From Linum tenue (Eukaryota > Streptophyta > Magnoliopsida > Malpighiales > Linaceae), in assembly GCA_946122785.1 (NCBI GenBank), contig CAMGYJ010000007.1, forward strand, positions 41,193,587 to 41,257,586: a stretch of DNA of 64,000 bases, given 5' to 3'. A model generated the notes under the pieces. It did no database searches, was not told where the DNA came from, and saw nothing but the letters and a program-made list of their open reading frames with translations. The position numbers were made by a program, and so were the translations under genes. Positions 12,147 through 24,088 of the stretch are shown here, in pieces (the stretch's first letter is position 1; every line of letters starts with the position of its first letter).

Positions 12147-13520
12147 TGACACGCTACGACACAACACCTAACAATGGCCAAGTGTAACCAATGAAAGGGA
12201 CTGCAGTATAGTGGTGCAAGTAATAAATATCGAATCCTCGGGTCTCTAGATGTATTATTACTCAGCTTCAGTTCATTATCTAGCAAATCATATTAAGGAT
12301 TGATTAACTAAACTACTCTACTAACTAAACTAAGTAAAACTACTAATTACTGTTTGGGAACTCACTTAGGTATGATTCCCCCTAGCTCCTCAATTAGGTC
12401 CAAGTTGTAATTCCTTTTGGTTGTTTTACTACTGATTAAACTACGAAAGATCCTAAATTAGCTTGGAATCTCTTAAGCTTGCCAATCCCTCTTAGACAGA
12501 ATACCCGGCAGGCGACTAGCCTTCACCGGGATAGACTGCTAAGGCGATTCACACAGATATCCACTACTGGAATGAATTCCAGTACAAAGCAGTGAATTGA
12601 CTGACTCTCGCACACCAATTCACTACTATCAATCAAGGAAGCTCTCTTAACCTAATCAGATTCTATCTATCAAAGGTTAAAGCAGAAATCAAGAGAATTT
12701 AATCAGGATTCAATTGACTCAATAAATCATGCCTCAATCGATTATAATCACACAATATAGCATCCAAAACTTCATACAAGAAAGATCCTAACATATGGAA
12801 CTAGGGTTCCTCAAAACCTAAGTGAAGGGAAGTTACTTCATAGAGAAGAGAGAGACTGCAGAAATCTAGTCTAGATCTTCAATCTCCATCTCCAAGATTG
12901 GTTCTCGAGCTCCAATGGTGAAGAAATCCTCCAAAATAACTCCAATAATGGCTCTAGATCACCCTCTCTCTCTTTGATTCGTCCCTTGGGTGTTTGGGAT
13001 CCAAAACCCAGCTCTCCCTCTCCAAAAATCGCAAAACAGCTTTTATACCCACTGAAACTCGCACCCCCTACTTGCACGGGCGTGCAAATTGAGGTTTTGG
13101 CCGTGCAAACCCCCTGGGAAACCCACACGGCCGTGCAGAATTTCAAACGGCCATGCACAATTTCCAGCATGCACTCCTAAGCTTCGTTGATCTCGTTTGA
13201 GCTTGTTTGACCTCCGATTCAGGTGTCATTTGATCTAAGATGCTCGTAGTCTTGTCCTCTTTCTTTTCATGACAATATTTCATGATTCTTTGTCAATAAA
13301 ATGAGGTATAAATCCATTCTTCCTCAAGTCATTCTCGAGTTTCTCAACCCGAGTCGCCAATTGATCTCCTATTGACTTGAAACTTGCGCCTATGCGTGAC
13401 TTTACATGCTAGGACCTGAAATATGACAAAGGAACACAACCTAGCGTAAAATATTCCAAGAAATCAAGCCAAAATGATCAAGAAACGAGGATGCAAACAT
13501 GTGAAAATACGACGTTATCA
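12147..13520 (-). repeat. 5' LTR of the complete family-1 element
   Basis: 1374 bases, TGACACGC ... GTTATCA, followed on the right by the target duplication GTATT. It is the partner of 8177..9556. Confidence 0.92.
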
Positions 13521-13525
13521 GTATT

Positions 13526-14633
13526 ACCCACCGTCCGCACCAAGATTTCATCTCGGGTTGTATCTAGGAAGGAATTCTTATGGCAGGGGTACGGTCGCCT
13601 CATCCACCACAAGATCTTATTCAATCATCTAACCCTAATTTGCAAGATGACACATACTCGTCTAACTCTAAAATTCCATACCCAACATAGAAGCTCAAGT
13701 AGGCTATTAGAGAAGATTAGGGTGACTTACCCAAACACAATTAAAGCTAGATAAACATTAAAATCAACTAGATAAACACATTCACAACCCTAACATATTC
13801 ATACATTACATAATAACACTAAAACTAGGGTTTGGGGTTTTGGAACCCCTAGTACCTTAGAAGATTACTCCATATAGGAGGGAAGAAGATACATAGAAGA
13901 ATTAGGGGAAGACTTGATGTTGAGGAAGATGGTTCCTCTCTTCTAACTTCTCCTTATTCTTCTTCTCTTCTTCTTCCTTCATCTTCTCTCTCTTCTCTCT
14001 CTCTCTAACCAGAAATTTCTATCTCAAATCAGGTCCCTTCAAATGGGGGAATTGGTCATCTATTTATAGACTTCAAGGAATGGACAAGTTCACGGCCATG
14101 TAGGGGAAAGTTCGCGGCCGTGATCTTCTTCCTAGAGACCGCGATCTTCAGACGTCGCCATTTTGGTCTTCAAACTCGAGGAGTTTATGAGCCGACTTCA
14201 CGGTCACGATTCATGAGTCGCGGCCGCAAACTTCCTCTTGGTCAGGGTGAACAAAGGTCGTGATCAGACTCAAGAAACTCTTGGTTTCTCCTCGGCTGGC
14301 TTCTTCACGAAGTTCGCGCCCAAAGCCTCCAGATTTGAGACCGCGATCTTGGGCTCTCAGGCCGTGATCTTCGCCATAGCTTCGCAATCTGCTTTCTCAG
14401 CCATGATCTACTTCTCCAGGCTATGATCATCATCTTCCTGCCCATTTTGCTACACTTGTGCCCTTTTTCGTACCTAATTCGCATGTATTGTCTAAAGCAC
14501 CCTAAAATCACATCATGATCAAATAGGAACGAAATAGGGATACAATCGATGCTATTTCTAAAGATTATGCAGATGAATTAGCACAAAACAAACCTAAATA
14601 TGAAGAGTAAATAACACCAATTTAGGTGTATCA
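13526..14633 (-). repeat. LTR of family 2, copy B (second part, inverted)
   Basis: This continues the LTR interrupted at 8176. Its minus-strand start TGATACACCTAAATTGG is at 14633, matching the copy A start. 14085..14410 contains at least six GC-rich near-palindromes such as CGCGGCCGTGATC and GACCGCGATCTT. 13950..14015 is a CT-rich tract. No polypurine tract lies at its outer end, so it is a 5' LTR or a solo LTR. Confidence 0.7.
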
Positions 14634-15341
14634 AATATTGTTATGTGTAATAACCTCGCTTTGTGCGAGTATGTTTGTGTGTGTTTTTGTGTTTTCTTCT
14701 TCTTTGTGAAGCTCCCATCTGCTACCCCAGTCTATGTTCAACATTCACTAGCCAATTTTCGGTAACTTCTTCACCTTACCCTTATTCTCCATCGCAGACA
14801 ATGTTATGTTTAAGTGTTGGGGTGTATCAGTTGTGATTGGCATGTGAATGTGTATGAATCCTTGATCGAAGTGGCCGGTTGTTGGAGAATCTTGTGTTTA
14901 TTGGCATTGACTTTAGATTGTTTACTTGTGATTGAGAATTACATTAGGTTGGTGCAAGTGTTTAGTTCTCATATGTGTGCAAATGGATCGATGCCTTGAC
15001 ATGAGTACTCATTGATTGAAACTGCCATGCATCAAAAATTTTGAAATTGGAATGGATGATTGAGCGTCTAGGTAGCCATGTGTCGGTTGCCTTTTTCACA
15101 TGTGATAGATCCCTCTTACCATGATGTGTAGCATTCACGTTGTCATTAGCTAGGAAGATGGAGGAATAGGTTTAGTCCACACCCAAAAAGGTTGATTGTC
15201 CCGATCTTTATATCCATTAGTCAACCCTTTTGAGCCGTGTGAAGCCCACGGTGATAGGACCAACATGAACTTGGTAAAATCCAAGGCGAACCTGCCACAA
15301 CATTTTTCATATCCTCCTTTGATAGACCTCAAGATCTAGGG
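14634..15341 (+). mobile_element. Athila-type 3' non-coding region, plus strand
   Basis: At about 14797..14823 the plus strand reads CAGACAATGTTATGTTTAAG then TGTTGGGGTG, a variant of the GGACAATGT-TTTAAGTGTGGGGGTG block upstream of the 3' LTR in Athila-like elements. The rest is non-coding and of ordinary composition. It ends at the LTR fragment beginning at 15342. Confidence 0.55.
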
Positions 15342-15693
15342 TGCGGTTATTGCGGGGAATTTGGGAATGAGATTTGATCAATTAGGGATTGATCTGGGAA
15401 ATTAGGGTTTCGAATAGGTAGATAGAGAGAGGGAGAGAGGGTCGGTCGAAGCCTTGTAGAGAGAGAGGGAGAACTCGGCCAGGGAAAAGAAGAAGAGAGA
15501 GGATTAGGGTTTAATATTCTTATTAAGCTTACCCATAAACCTCACTTACACCGGTACTTATACTAATCGACATTTATCCCCTTTACTCCCCGAAATAATA
15601 ACCTAATCCTAATACTCCCTCCCAAATAATGGACCAACATAATAATTCGAATAATAACCGACAATTAATTATAATCATAAAATATTTCCATCA
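15342..15693 (-). repeat. LTR of a gag-only (TR-GAG-like) element
   Basis: 352 bases from TGCGGTTATTGCGGGG to TTTCCATCA, followed by the complement of a purine tract (TCCCCTTCCTCTTG) and a CTTGCCCTCAAGGTTG segment that recurs after the LTR at 31697. The GAGAGAGGG-rich leader at 15420..15470 is within the LTR. Confidence 0.6.
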
Positions 15694-16026
15694 TCCCCTT
15701 CCTCTTGAAGAACAACCTTGCCCTCAAGGTTGATCCTCGTCGTCTTGCTTCACCTTCATTTCCGTGCCTTCTTCCTCGTCCACTTCATCCTCCCAACGCC
15801 CCAAAAGCATCATCAAGTCCGGCTTCGCGCCCTGGTGCCCAAAGACAAACTTCTCATTGCAGTTCAAGCACTTCCCTTCCCTCCTCTTCTGCTCAATCTC
15901 CGCGAGAGTTAAACGAACAAACCCCTTCGGTGGCACTCGAATTCCCGCACGATTAGCTCCAGGTCCTGCCACCCCGGAAGCTCCAGCACCGCCCACGAAA
16001 CTTCCTCCTCCACCTCCTGCCGCCAC
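15694..16026 (-). pseudogene. gag C-terminal fragment with zinc knuckle (Ty3/gypsy)
   Basis: The minus-strand frame 16026..15724 encodes a Gly/Ala-rich linker, then RLTLAEIEQKRREGKCLNCN and EKFVFGHQGAKP. This is the knuckle region of chromovirus-like gag (usually CFYCDEKFSPGHRC); here the last Cys is replaced, since the text reads GHQGAK. The fragment stops abruptly at 16027, where a family-2 LTR begins. Its relative is the gag at 31727..32520. Confidence 0.75.
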
Positions 16027-16029
16027 GAC

Positions 16030-17000
16030 CTAGGAATGAGAAAATTAGAGTTTTGGAGTGCTTTAGAGAGAGAAACACCTTGGGAGAGCTTCATTAAAGA
16101 TCCATTCAACCCAAGGAGTAAGGAGAAGGTGCAAGCAAGGAGAAGAAGCTTGATTCTATCATTCCCCTCTTCTAGTTTGTATTTTCTTCTTCTCTCTAAT
16201 GAATTGAATCTCTAATGATTGTTTAGGGTAGATGAACCCTAGTTATAGGTTGTGAATGTTTGGGTTATGAATGAATGAATGTGTTTGTCTAGTAGATTAT
16301 TAATGCCACTCTTTCCTAAATGATGACGCTTGGGCAACTAGCCCTAATCTTTCCTCTTACCTACTTTATGCTACCACGTTGGGTATGGAGTTCTAGGGTT
16401 AGACGGGTATGCGCCATCTGGCGAGTTTAGGTTAGATGAGTGAATGGGGGCCTATAGTGGTCAAGGCGACCGAACACCTGCTATAGGTAGCCTTCCTAGA
16501 TGAAACCCAGGATGAAACCTCGGTGTGGATGGTGGATAGTGTCCATTGAAATGATCCATAAGCTTAATGCCCCATATACGATAACCTAGATCAAGGTGAC
16601 TGAAACATGGGTTTAGGGGAGGCGTACTCGGAGGTGTGTGGATAACGACGAAAGCCCACGAAAAGAGCTCACTCACCAAATTCGATTAACCCTACACCGC
16701 AACCTTAGCTAGGAGGATTCAAACCTAGGCAACCATCTCATCTCTAGCGTCCTCCCAAACACTTGGTTGGTTGTTTATTTTGCCTTAGGAGTAGGTTAAT
16801 TTAGCTAAAACCCCTCACCAAACTTCCATCCTGATTAGATAGTAGTTCGGAGCGAAGTAATAATACACTTAGGGATCCCTCGTAATATGAGCGAGCCACT
16901 TTACTACAACCCTAGCTAGGTTATACTTGGCCTAGTTAGGATTTAATAGAGAGTGTGGTTTGAGTTTATAAATTTAAAGCTCGGTTGCGCACCAGAGCAC
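16030..17000 (+). repeat. LTR of family 2, copy C (5'-truncated)
   Basis: This is a direct repeat of 6790..7700, sharing the AGCTTCATT, GAACCCTAG, ACGTTGGGTATGGAGTT and GGTTGGTTGTTTATTTTGCC phrases. The first several hundred bases of the LTR are missing because the gag fragment abuts at 16026. The right edge is approximate. Confidence 0.65.
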
Positions 17001-17164
17001 GATCAGTCAACCTGTCAAAATACAAAATATTAGTCAAACTTACCTTGTAGGAGCAATTTTGTTAGTAATGCTGATTTCACAACATGATGCTTAGTTGGAA
17101 GAGGCTTATGGCCGCCAATGTTTCAAATTTTCAGTATTTTAATTAAAAAAGAATAAATATAATT

Positions 17165-17650
17165 TGTTAGCTATACACTTCAAAAATATTCCAAATTATT
17201 AGCCAAACTTTTCGAAATGTAAAGATTAGCTATATCCTTTGTAAAGCATCCAAATATTAGTCATTTGTCTATTATCATCAATAACTTTCTAACGACGCTA
17301 CATGTTAGCGTCCACGTCATATTCCATTTAAATTTTGACATTCATTTTTTATATTTTTAATTTACATTATTTAAAATTTTATTCAATATATGTGGTCCAC
17401 TGTGGGTAGAAGAGGATGCTTTTGTTGGCTAGTAGTCTTCATCATATTCATCCTAAATTTTTTCATGATCTACTCATGTATTGGATGAGGAACCCGCTGA
17501 TGTGGACTCTGACATGGAGCACGTTACAAAATTATTAACAATAATAGACAAATAGCCAATTTTTGGATTATAAAAGACTTGGTGAATACATTTTATTTCG
17601 AAAGGTTTGACTAATAATTTGAAAAGTTTGAAAGGTTTGGTGAAGAGGTG
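17165..17650. mobile_element. Mutator-like miniature element with long inverted ends
   Basis: 17190..17320 and the reverse complement of 17490..17640 align by eye: both carry ATTAG(C/T)CAAAC(T/C)TTTCGAAAT, then CATTTGTCTATTAT or its variant, then a GTCCAC(G/A)TCA segment. Inverted ends of 130 bases or more around an AT-rich centre fit a MULE-derived miniature element. The outer ends and target duplication could not be fixed. Confidence 0.5.
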
Positions 17651-17832
17651 GATGCGTATTGAATCATCATCAGGGTGTTGCACCGATTACAAATTTCCTA
17701 GAACTTTTTTATATGATTGACATGATTTCGATCGGATCGACCCTCAAAAAGTCTAACATCCTGGATCATGTGAATCATGAAGGCTTGTCACTTGAAAATT
17801 GGGTTAGTGATGGTTGGAGAGACAATGTCAGG

Positions 17833-18438
17833 CAGGGGCGGAGACACCATGTATTTAGGGTGTTCCATGACACACCCTTGGATTGGGACTAGAACATCAA
17901 AAAATAGGGGTATTAGTTTATGCTATAGTTAAGATTGAACATGAAACTCCCTTGCTATTAGCTTTGGCATTTTCATTAAACCACAATTACTTACCTGATA
18001 CACCAATACGTTTTATTGTATATATATAATTAATTTACTATTTACAAATAATGAGTAAAATAAATTAAAAAACTCATAATTGCATGCTTATTCAAGCAGT
18101 AATCGAAACTTTAGCCCTAACAAGCAAGACTTCTCCCAGTCCCACCTAGAAGTTAGCATTGCTGCCACCAATCGTCACTGCAAGTGTTGAAAGAGTATTT
18201 TCGGCAATGAACTACGTGAAGAGCACTCTTCGCCTTCGGAGTCGAATGAGTGATGATATCGTGAATGATTTTTTCGTAGGACACATTGAGAGTGACATTC
18301 TTGATAGTCTGGATGATGAATGTATTTTACAGACTCTTCAAAATATGAGAACCCGTCGTGGGTCACTATAAAAAATTGATAGTCATTTTAATTTTTTAAG
18401 TTGGCACCCCCTTATCCAAAATCCAGGCTACGCCACTG
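17833..18438 (+). mobile_element. hAT element remnant
   Basis: The ends are CAGGGGCGGAG (left) and, inverted, CAGTGGCGTAGCC (right), typical plant hAT termini. The flanks ATGTCAGG (17825..17832) and ATGTCAGC (18439..18446) match at 7 of 8 bases, the 8-bp duplication expected for hAT. It carries the tail of a transposase (18148..18371). Confidence 0.8.
18148..18371 (+). pseudogene. hAT transposase C-terminal dimerisation domain fragment
   Basis: The frame encodes TASVERVFSAMNYVK, LRLRSRMSDDIVND and QTLQNMRTRRGSL, ending in a stop. This is the C-terminal hAT dimerisation domain as found in DUF4371/hATC (MYM-zinc-finger-type) transposases of plants. The catalytic core and zinc finger are missing. 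It lies inside the element with hAT ends, so it is a deletion derivative and not a host gene. Confidence 0.8.
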
Positions 18439-18446
18439 ATGTCAGC

Positions 18447-19500
18447 GCCTAGGCTTGCCATTCTAGGCTTCGTGTACTCCTCCTATAGTGATTGGGGTAC
18501 CCATGGTTTGTGGGATTTATGGTGTACAGAGAGCGGATCCTATGAGTAACCATAGGGTGAGTAACCACGAGTAACCCATCCACATCAGCGTGACATCTGC
18601 ACCCTCTCCCTCTCATGGAAAGCCTTTAATCTTTTTTACTTTAATCTTTAAAGAATGATTTTTTTCTCATTTTAAGTCGGTATTCGAATTTTTTTGCACA
18701 CAGATTCAGATTCATAGTGCTCTTCAAAATGATATTCACTTTGACATATTTTTGGAACAAAAAAAGTGAGGCATTTTTTACGAGTCTATACCATGGTGGT
18801 ATTGATTTATATTAAATAAAAGCATATCATATGGTATGAAAGCGTACAATGGTGGTATGAACAGACCAGACTGTAGGATGGTATAATACATGACAGTAGC
18901 TATATACTAACTGTCATTTAAGATTTTTTAACATTGTGTACCACAAGAGACCACCCCCATGCCAAGGTGGTATAATATGGTATTTTTTGGTCATGTATTT
19001 ATTTTACCTAAAAATTTGTAGATCCAATATTTCATGATAGAGTCGTTCCTTTTGTGCAAATATTTTAAAAAACGACTTAAAAACGAAGGAGATACCATAT
19101 GGTATATAGTTGGTAACGAGAGGTATTCAATTTTTTCTCAAAATATATTGAAAATTGATCTCATTTTGCAGAGAACAATGAACTCGTTCCATCTGTACAA
19201 AAAAATGAAATACGAGTTAGAACAAAAAAGATAAGAGCTGATTAATAAAACTAGGAAAAATGTCTTTATTTCTCAATCCTTAGATATGAATTTTTTGGGC
19301 CAACTAAAAAAAGAAGGTCCAGATTTAGTTACTCATGAGTGAGTATACTCTTACTATTGATAGTCAGTATACTCTTGAACCAGAAAACCTGGCATGGAGC
19401 AGAAAAAAGAAAGAAGGTCCCATCAAGGAAACTTGCCCCAACAAAATTGCACCAATTTATTACAATTTTCATTTCCAATCTTCCCTTTCTTTGTTTATAA
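18447..19500. other. AT-rich stretch without a recognised gene
   Basis: There is no convincing coding frame. The short phrase ATGGTGGTAT or a variant recurs at about 18792, 18850, 18880 and 18965. Longer AT-rich runs dominate. The motif TATGAGTAACC near 18540 and GTTACTCATGAG near 19330 form a weak inverted pair that could be the ends of an old element. Confidence 0.5.
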
Positions 19501-19666
19501 CGGATTAAGTGTCCTAATTTAATTTCAAAAAGTCAATAGTATTTTTTTTTTTGAACAAAAGAATTAAATTAAGGAAACAATTACGGATTAAGTGTCCTAA
19601 TTTAATTTCAAAAAGTCAATAGTATTTTTTTTGGAACAAAAGAATTAAATTAAGGAAACAAAAAAT
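19501..19666. repeat. tandem duplication, 83-bp unit
   Basis: CGGATTAAGTGTCCTAATTT begins at 19501 and again at 19584. The two units differ mainly in the length of the T run. Both contain GAATTAAATTAAGGAAACAA. Confidence 0.9.
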
Positions 19667-20029
19667 TGAAAGTATAATAATTGGAATGAACTAAATTAGG
19701 TTTAGTTTACGGAAAAATTAAATTGGAATGAGTTTCATTTTGAAAGGTATCAAATTAAGGAAGCAAAACATTAAACAATCAAAATTTAAAGAAGTTAAAT
19801 TGGAGTTTATTAAATCAAAATGTTCACTCTCCAATTCTCCTCTCCTTATTAGTGTGATGAATTAAATTGTCCCACCTTAATTTCATATTGTCTCCTCTAT
19901 GTAGGGTAGGGATAGCAACAAAACCGAACTCGAAACTTTTCCACTTTCAGGCGACGGAGAGGCGAAGGAAAAATACCATTAAGAAACTTCGAGATGAACG
20001 GGGGCGGGGTTTTTATTGGGCAAAATGAG

Positions 20030-22945
20030 GTGAGTTTCCGTCTTCGTGAGCATTTTCAGTCCTTACCAGCCAAGGAGAGTCGGGGAGTGCAAAAGTAATA
20101 GAGGCGATTCAGCATAAAGTTTCTCCAACTATGAACGACATACTGTCCCAACCATTTACAGCTGAAGAAATCGACTGTGCTCTTCGTCCAACAGGCTCAC
20201 TAAAAACCCCAGGAAACGATGGCTTCTGTGCTCTATTCTATAAAGATAACTGGGAAACTCTTAGAGACAAAGTCATAGATGATCTCTTGCGGTTCTTAGA
20301 GACTGGAAGCATTCCAGCGGAACTCAATTACACCTTAATCACCTTGATCCTGAAGATAAAGAGCCCTAAATCCCCAAAAGACTACCATCTGATTAGTCTA
20401 TGTAATGTGCTCTACAAGTTGCTCTCCAAAGTTCTGGCAAACAGACTGAAATCGATCTTGATAAGCTTCAAAACTCAGAGCGTTTTTGTTCCTGGCCATG
20501 CTATTTTCGATAATGCCATTGCTGCTTTTGAGTGCTTTACGGCCATGAAACAGAGAACGAAAAGGGAAGAAAGGCTTCTTTGCGGCGAAGCTAGATATGG
20601 TGAAGGCCTACGATCGCGTTGAATGGTCGTTTCTGCAGAAAGTGATGGAAAAGATGAGGTTCAATGCTAGATGGTTCGGCCTTGTCATGAGATGCATCTC
20701 CTCAGTGTCGTATTCGATTCCTATTAACGGCCATAAGAGAGAAACTTTCCTTCCTACCCGAGGCCTACGACAAGAGGATGCGATTTCTCCTTACATGTTC
20801 TTATTGTGTGCGGAAGGTCTATCCTCGATGATCACATAAGTTGTAAAGAAAGGGGATATCCATGGTATTACTATCAGAAACTTAAATAGATTCTACAGAA
20901 CTACGAAGCTGAGACGGGGCAGATGGTGAATCTTAGCAAATCACAGCTAACTTTTAGTAAGAACATCTGACCACCACAATGACAATAGTTAAGTGATTAC
21001 TTGGGCATACGGGAAGTTTCAAAGCATGAAAAATACTTGGGGTTACCAACAGACATTGGAAGATTGAAGAAGGTGACTTTCAACTTTATAAAGGAGAGGA
21101 TTCGAGGAAGGATTAGTGGATGGAAGGGGAAATTAATTTCCACTGCTGGGAAAGATGTGCTCATTAAGGTTGTGGTCATAGCTCAAGGTAATTATGCAAT
21201 GTATGTATTCAGATTACCTAAGGGACTAGTGCATGAGATGAACATATGTTGATTGCAAACTATTGGTGGGATCAACAAGGAAATGAAGGTCGAAACCACT
21301 GGACGAAATGGAAAAAACTATGTAAGAGTAAGGAAGAAGGGGGAATTGGTCTACGTGACTTGGAAGCTTTCAATACAGCCTTGTTGGGGAAGAAATTATG
21401 GAAAATCCTCCAAATTCCAACAACCCTAGTAAGTAGATTACTCAAAGCCTGTTTTTTCCCTCACTGCTCGGTCATGGAAGCTCCGGTGGGGTGGTAGCCT
21501 AGCTACATATGGAAGAGCCTTTTATCGGCTAGGGACATGATCGCTTCGGGAGGTAGACGAGGAGTGGGAATGGGTACAAAAATCAACATATGCAAAGATA
21601 AATAGATCCCAGACTATCCCACAAACAAGCGAAACCAAACCTCTGATTGGCAAAGAAGTGTGGAAAAAGTCTTTGATTTGATTGAGTATGAGCAGAGATG
21701 TTGAAGGAGGGATCTCCTAGAGGTTCTGTTCGCCCCAACAAAACAAGCAGCCATCATGGCCATCCCTATTCCCATCCATCTAGTTCTTGATGCCATATGC
21801 TGGATGCACACAAAGAATGGAAAATACATCGTCAAGATAAACTATCATAGAGCTCTGGAAATGGATACGCAGGAGGAGAGTCAAACAAACAACGAGGAAG
21901 AGGAAGATGAATAATTCGGGGGAATCAACTCTGATACTTTGAACAAATTGTGGAAAGTGCAAGCTCCACCAAAGGTTCACTACTTTCTCTGGAAGCTAAT
22001 GCACAACATCCTCCCAACAGCTTCAAATGTGGAGAAGAAGCTCAAAAAAAAAAAAGTTGAGCCAGACTATCCTTACTCTGGTCAGAAAGAGACTCACGTC
22101 CATCGCTTTCTTCTCTGCCAATAGTCACTCCGTATATGACATAGAAGTGGCTGGGCCGATAAACTCTCAGTGACAGATGATTGTCGGATGGATGTTTGGC
22201 TGAGGAAACTTCTGACAGAGGAAGAGGATGAGAATATGGGTAGAATTGCAGCTTTGTTATGGTATTTATGGATTGAATGGAATAATCATCAACATAACGG
22301 CCCGAAACTTGAAGAGGAGGAGATGTTCTGGAAGTTCTAATTATTCATCCAATCTTACAGAGATGCACAGCATAGTAGTGCAACAACAGGTGGAAGTCGA
22401 GCCCAGCAAGAGGTGAGATGGAATCCCCCGCCCATTGGCTATTTAAAGGTAAACGCTGATGCAGGTTGCCTTAGAGACCTGGGAATGGGGTTGGGGCTGG
22501 TTGCGAGAAATTGGGAAGGAAACATCACCCTGACAGCAGTCAAAAGAGTGGCAATAAAATGGTCTCCCAAAGCGCAGAGGCGAATGCAATGTTGTTTGCC
22601 ATTGATAAAATGAAAGAAGCTCAATTGGGACCTTATATTCTGGAATCAGATTGCTTGAACCTTATAAATAAACTGAATGGTGATGAGCCTTTTTAAGAGA
22701 CTGGTATCCTCTGCGAAAACATATAGCAAGCAACATATGAAGGAGATTGTCGCGAATGGAGGTTAATTTTCCGTTTAGCAAATATGGTGGCCCATAATGT
22801 TGATCATAGCTCAATCAGTATGAATGATTAAATTATTTGGGTAGGGTGATGTACCCCGTGTTATTCTGCAGACGATTTTAGCTGATAAGAGCCATTTGAC
22901 TTACTAATAAAGGCAACAGAGGTAGTAAACCTCTTTCTCTGGAAA
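20030..22945 (+). pseudogene. decayed LINE (reverse transcriptase, zf-RVT, RNase H)
   Basis: Fragments of one LINE ORF2 follow in order on the plus strand. 20131..20580 and 20597..20839 form the reverse transcriptase (TPGNDGF, LISLCNVLYKL, AYDRVEW, GLRQEDAISPYMF) with a frameshift near 20580. The sequence then jumps at about 20890 to YEAETGQMVNLSKSQL, so the part with the catalytic FADD motif is gone. 21001..21497 is the RT thumb region (GWKGKLISTAGK, LRDLEAFNTALLGKKLW). 21939..22124 is zf-RVT. 22413..22690 is RNase H-like (LKVNADAG, AEANAMLFAI). The 3' end is near 22945 after AATAAAG and an A-rich run. Clearly inactive. Confidence 0.85.
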
Positions 22946-22949
22946 AAAA

Positions 22950-23205
22950 ACAAAACCCATGGTCGCGGATACCCGACCGCCTCCGACCTAGTCAATGCGG
23001 GGAATCCCCGCTTTGACTGGGTATAGGGAGGGTATGGATAAATCCCGCAAAAGGTCCGCCTCCGACCCAATCAACGCGGGAAATCTCCGCTTTGACTAGG
23101 TATGGGCTGGTGTGGATAAAACCCGCAAAAAGGTTGATGGGTATGGGCGAGTATGGTTTTGGACTCCCCCGCCCCATACTCATACCCAAACCCGCCCCAC
23201 CAAGG
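22950..23205. repeat. degenerate tandem repeat of about 100 bases
   Basis: The phrase CGCGGGAAATCTCCGCTTTG (or CGGGGAATCCCCGCTTTG) with GGTATGG and GATAAA-CCCGCAAAA occurs twice, from about 22980 and 23070. GC-rich and strand-skewed, it is probably the inside of a hAT-type repeat. Confidence 0.6.
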
Positions 23206-23539
23206 ATATTATGTTATATGCATAAAATATAAGGAGTTTATGGTAACTTGTCAATGGAATGAAGGGTAATTAAAAGAAAAAACAAAGTGTTAAAATGTAA
23301 TTGATGGCAACCAAACCCTAATTTCATCCTCTTATGTATTAGTTCCATAATTTTGGGCGGGTGAAATCCATATTTGTCACCATATTCTTTTATTAATGGT
23401 GAGTAGTTGATGGAGTGGTGATTACCCATGGGTATATGAAAATCGTGGGTGGGTATGGATTTGTAAAACCTTCCACCGCATGGGTATAAAGTGGGTTTGG
23501 GTTTGGATATTTGAAAATGGGGATGAGGTTGGTTTAGGC

Positions 23540-24088
23540 TAGGGATGGAAACGGCTCGGGTCGGAAGCAGATAGTGCATATCCGTTACCCTACCCAAACT
23601 AGTTCGGGTTTTACCCATACCCATACCCACGTGAGAAATGGGTAGAAAATCAAAACCAAATTTACATCCACTCGGGTTTTGGGTATCCACGGTTATCCAT
23701 GGGTAATAAATTTTTTTATAACTCAAACCAATATGTTATTCACACGTATACTAACATTACGTAAGAGGAAATTTATGACAATAATTCACTAGAATGAAGA
23801 AAATAAATTAAAACAACACAATTTCATGAAAATATTATATTTATATGCTAAAAATAAAATATGTTAGAGAAAAATAAAAATTATTTCTAGACAAAATACA
23901 TATGGTTGTGTATAATCGTGCGGGTTCGGGTTGGATAGTGAGAAAACCATGCCCACCCATTACCCACAATATTTTGGTTCGGGTTTTACCCGTACCCACT
24001 AAAAGTCCTTCGGGTTCGAGCTTTCCCCTACCCGATTAGGTCGGATTCGGGCGGATATCCACGGTTACGGATATGTTTGCCATCCTTA
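23540..24088. mobile_element. hAT-type miniature element
   Basis: The inverted ends are TAGGGATGGAAACGG (left) and TAAGGATGGCAAAC (right, inverted). The flanks GTTTAGGC (23532..23539) and TTTTAGGC (24089..24096) match at 7 of 8 bases. The 549-base interior is AT-rich with GGGTTCGGG/CCCGTACCC near the ends and no coding frame. Confidence 0.8.

Larger units (their letters stand above)
8177..13520 (-). mobile_element. complete non-autonomous Athila-like LTR retrotransposon, family 1 (copy 2)
   Basis: Two near-identical LTRs (8177..9556 and 12147..13520) bound a 2590-base interior. The element starts TG and ends CA and is flanked by a perfect 5-bp duplication GTATT (8172..8176 and 13521..13525). 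On the minus strand the order is LTR, primer site GGCGCCGTTGCTGGGG (tRNA-Asp type), an acidic ORF, the TTGTTGGGAGGCAACCC block (about 10750), a TTAAGTGTGGGGGG tract (about 10515), the polypurine tract at 9557..9577, and LTR. There is no gag, protease, reverse transcriptase or integrase, so it must rely on proteins from a relative. The high LTR similarity suggests a fairly recent insertion. Confidence 0.92.

Noticed and set aside
18175..18366. Minus-strand frame over the hAT transposase tail
   Set aside because: Antisense of the recognisable plus-strand dimerisation domain.
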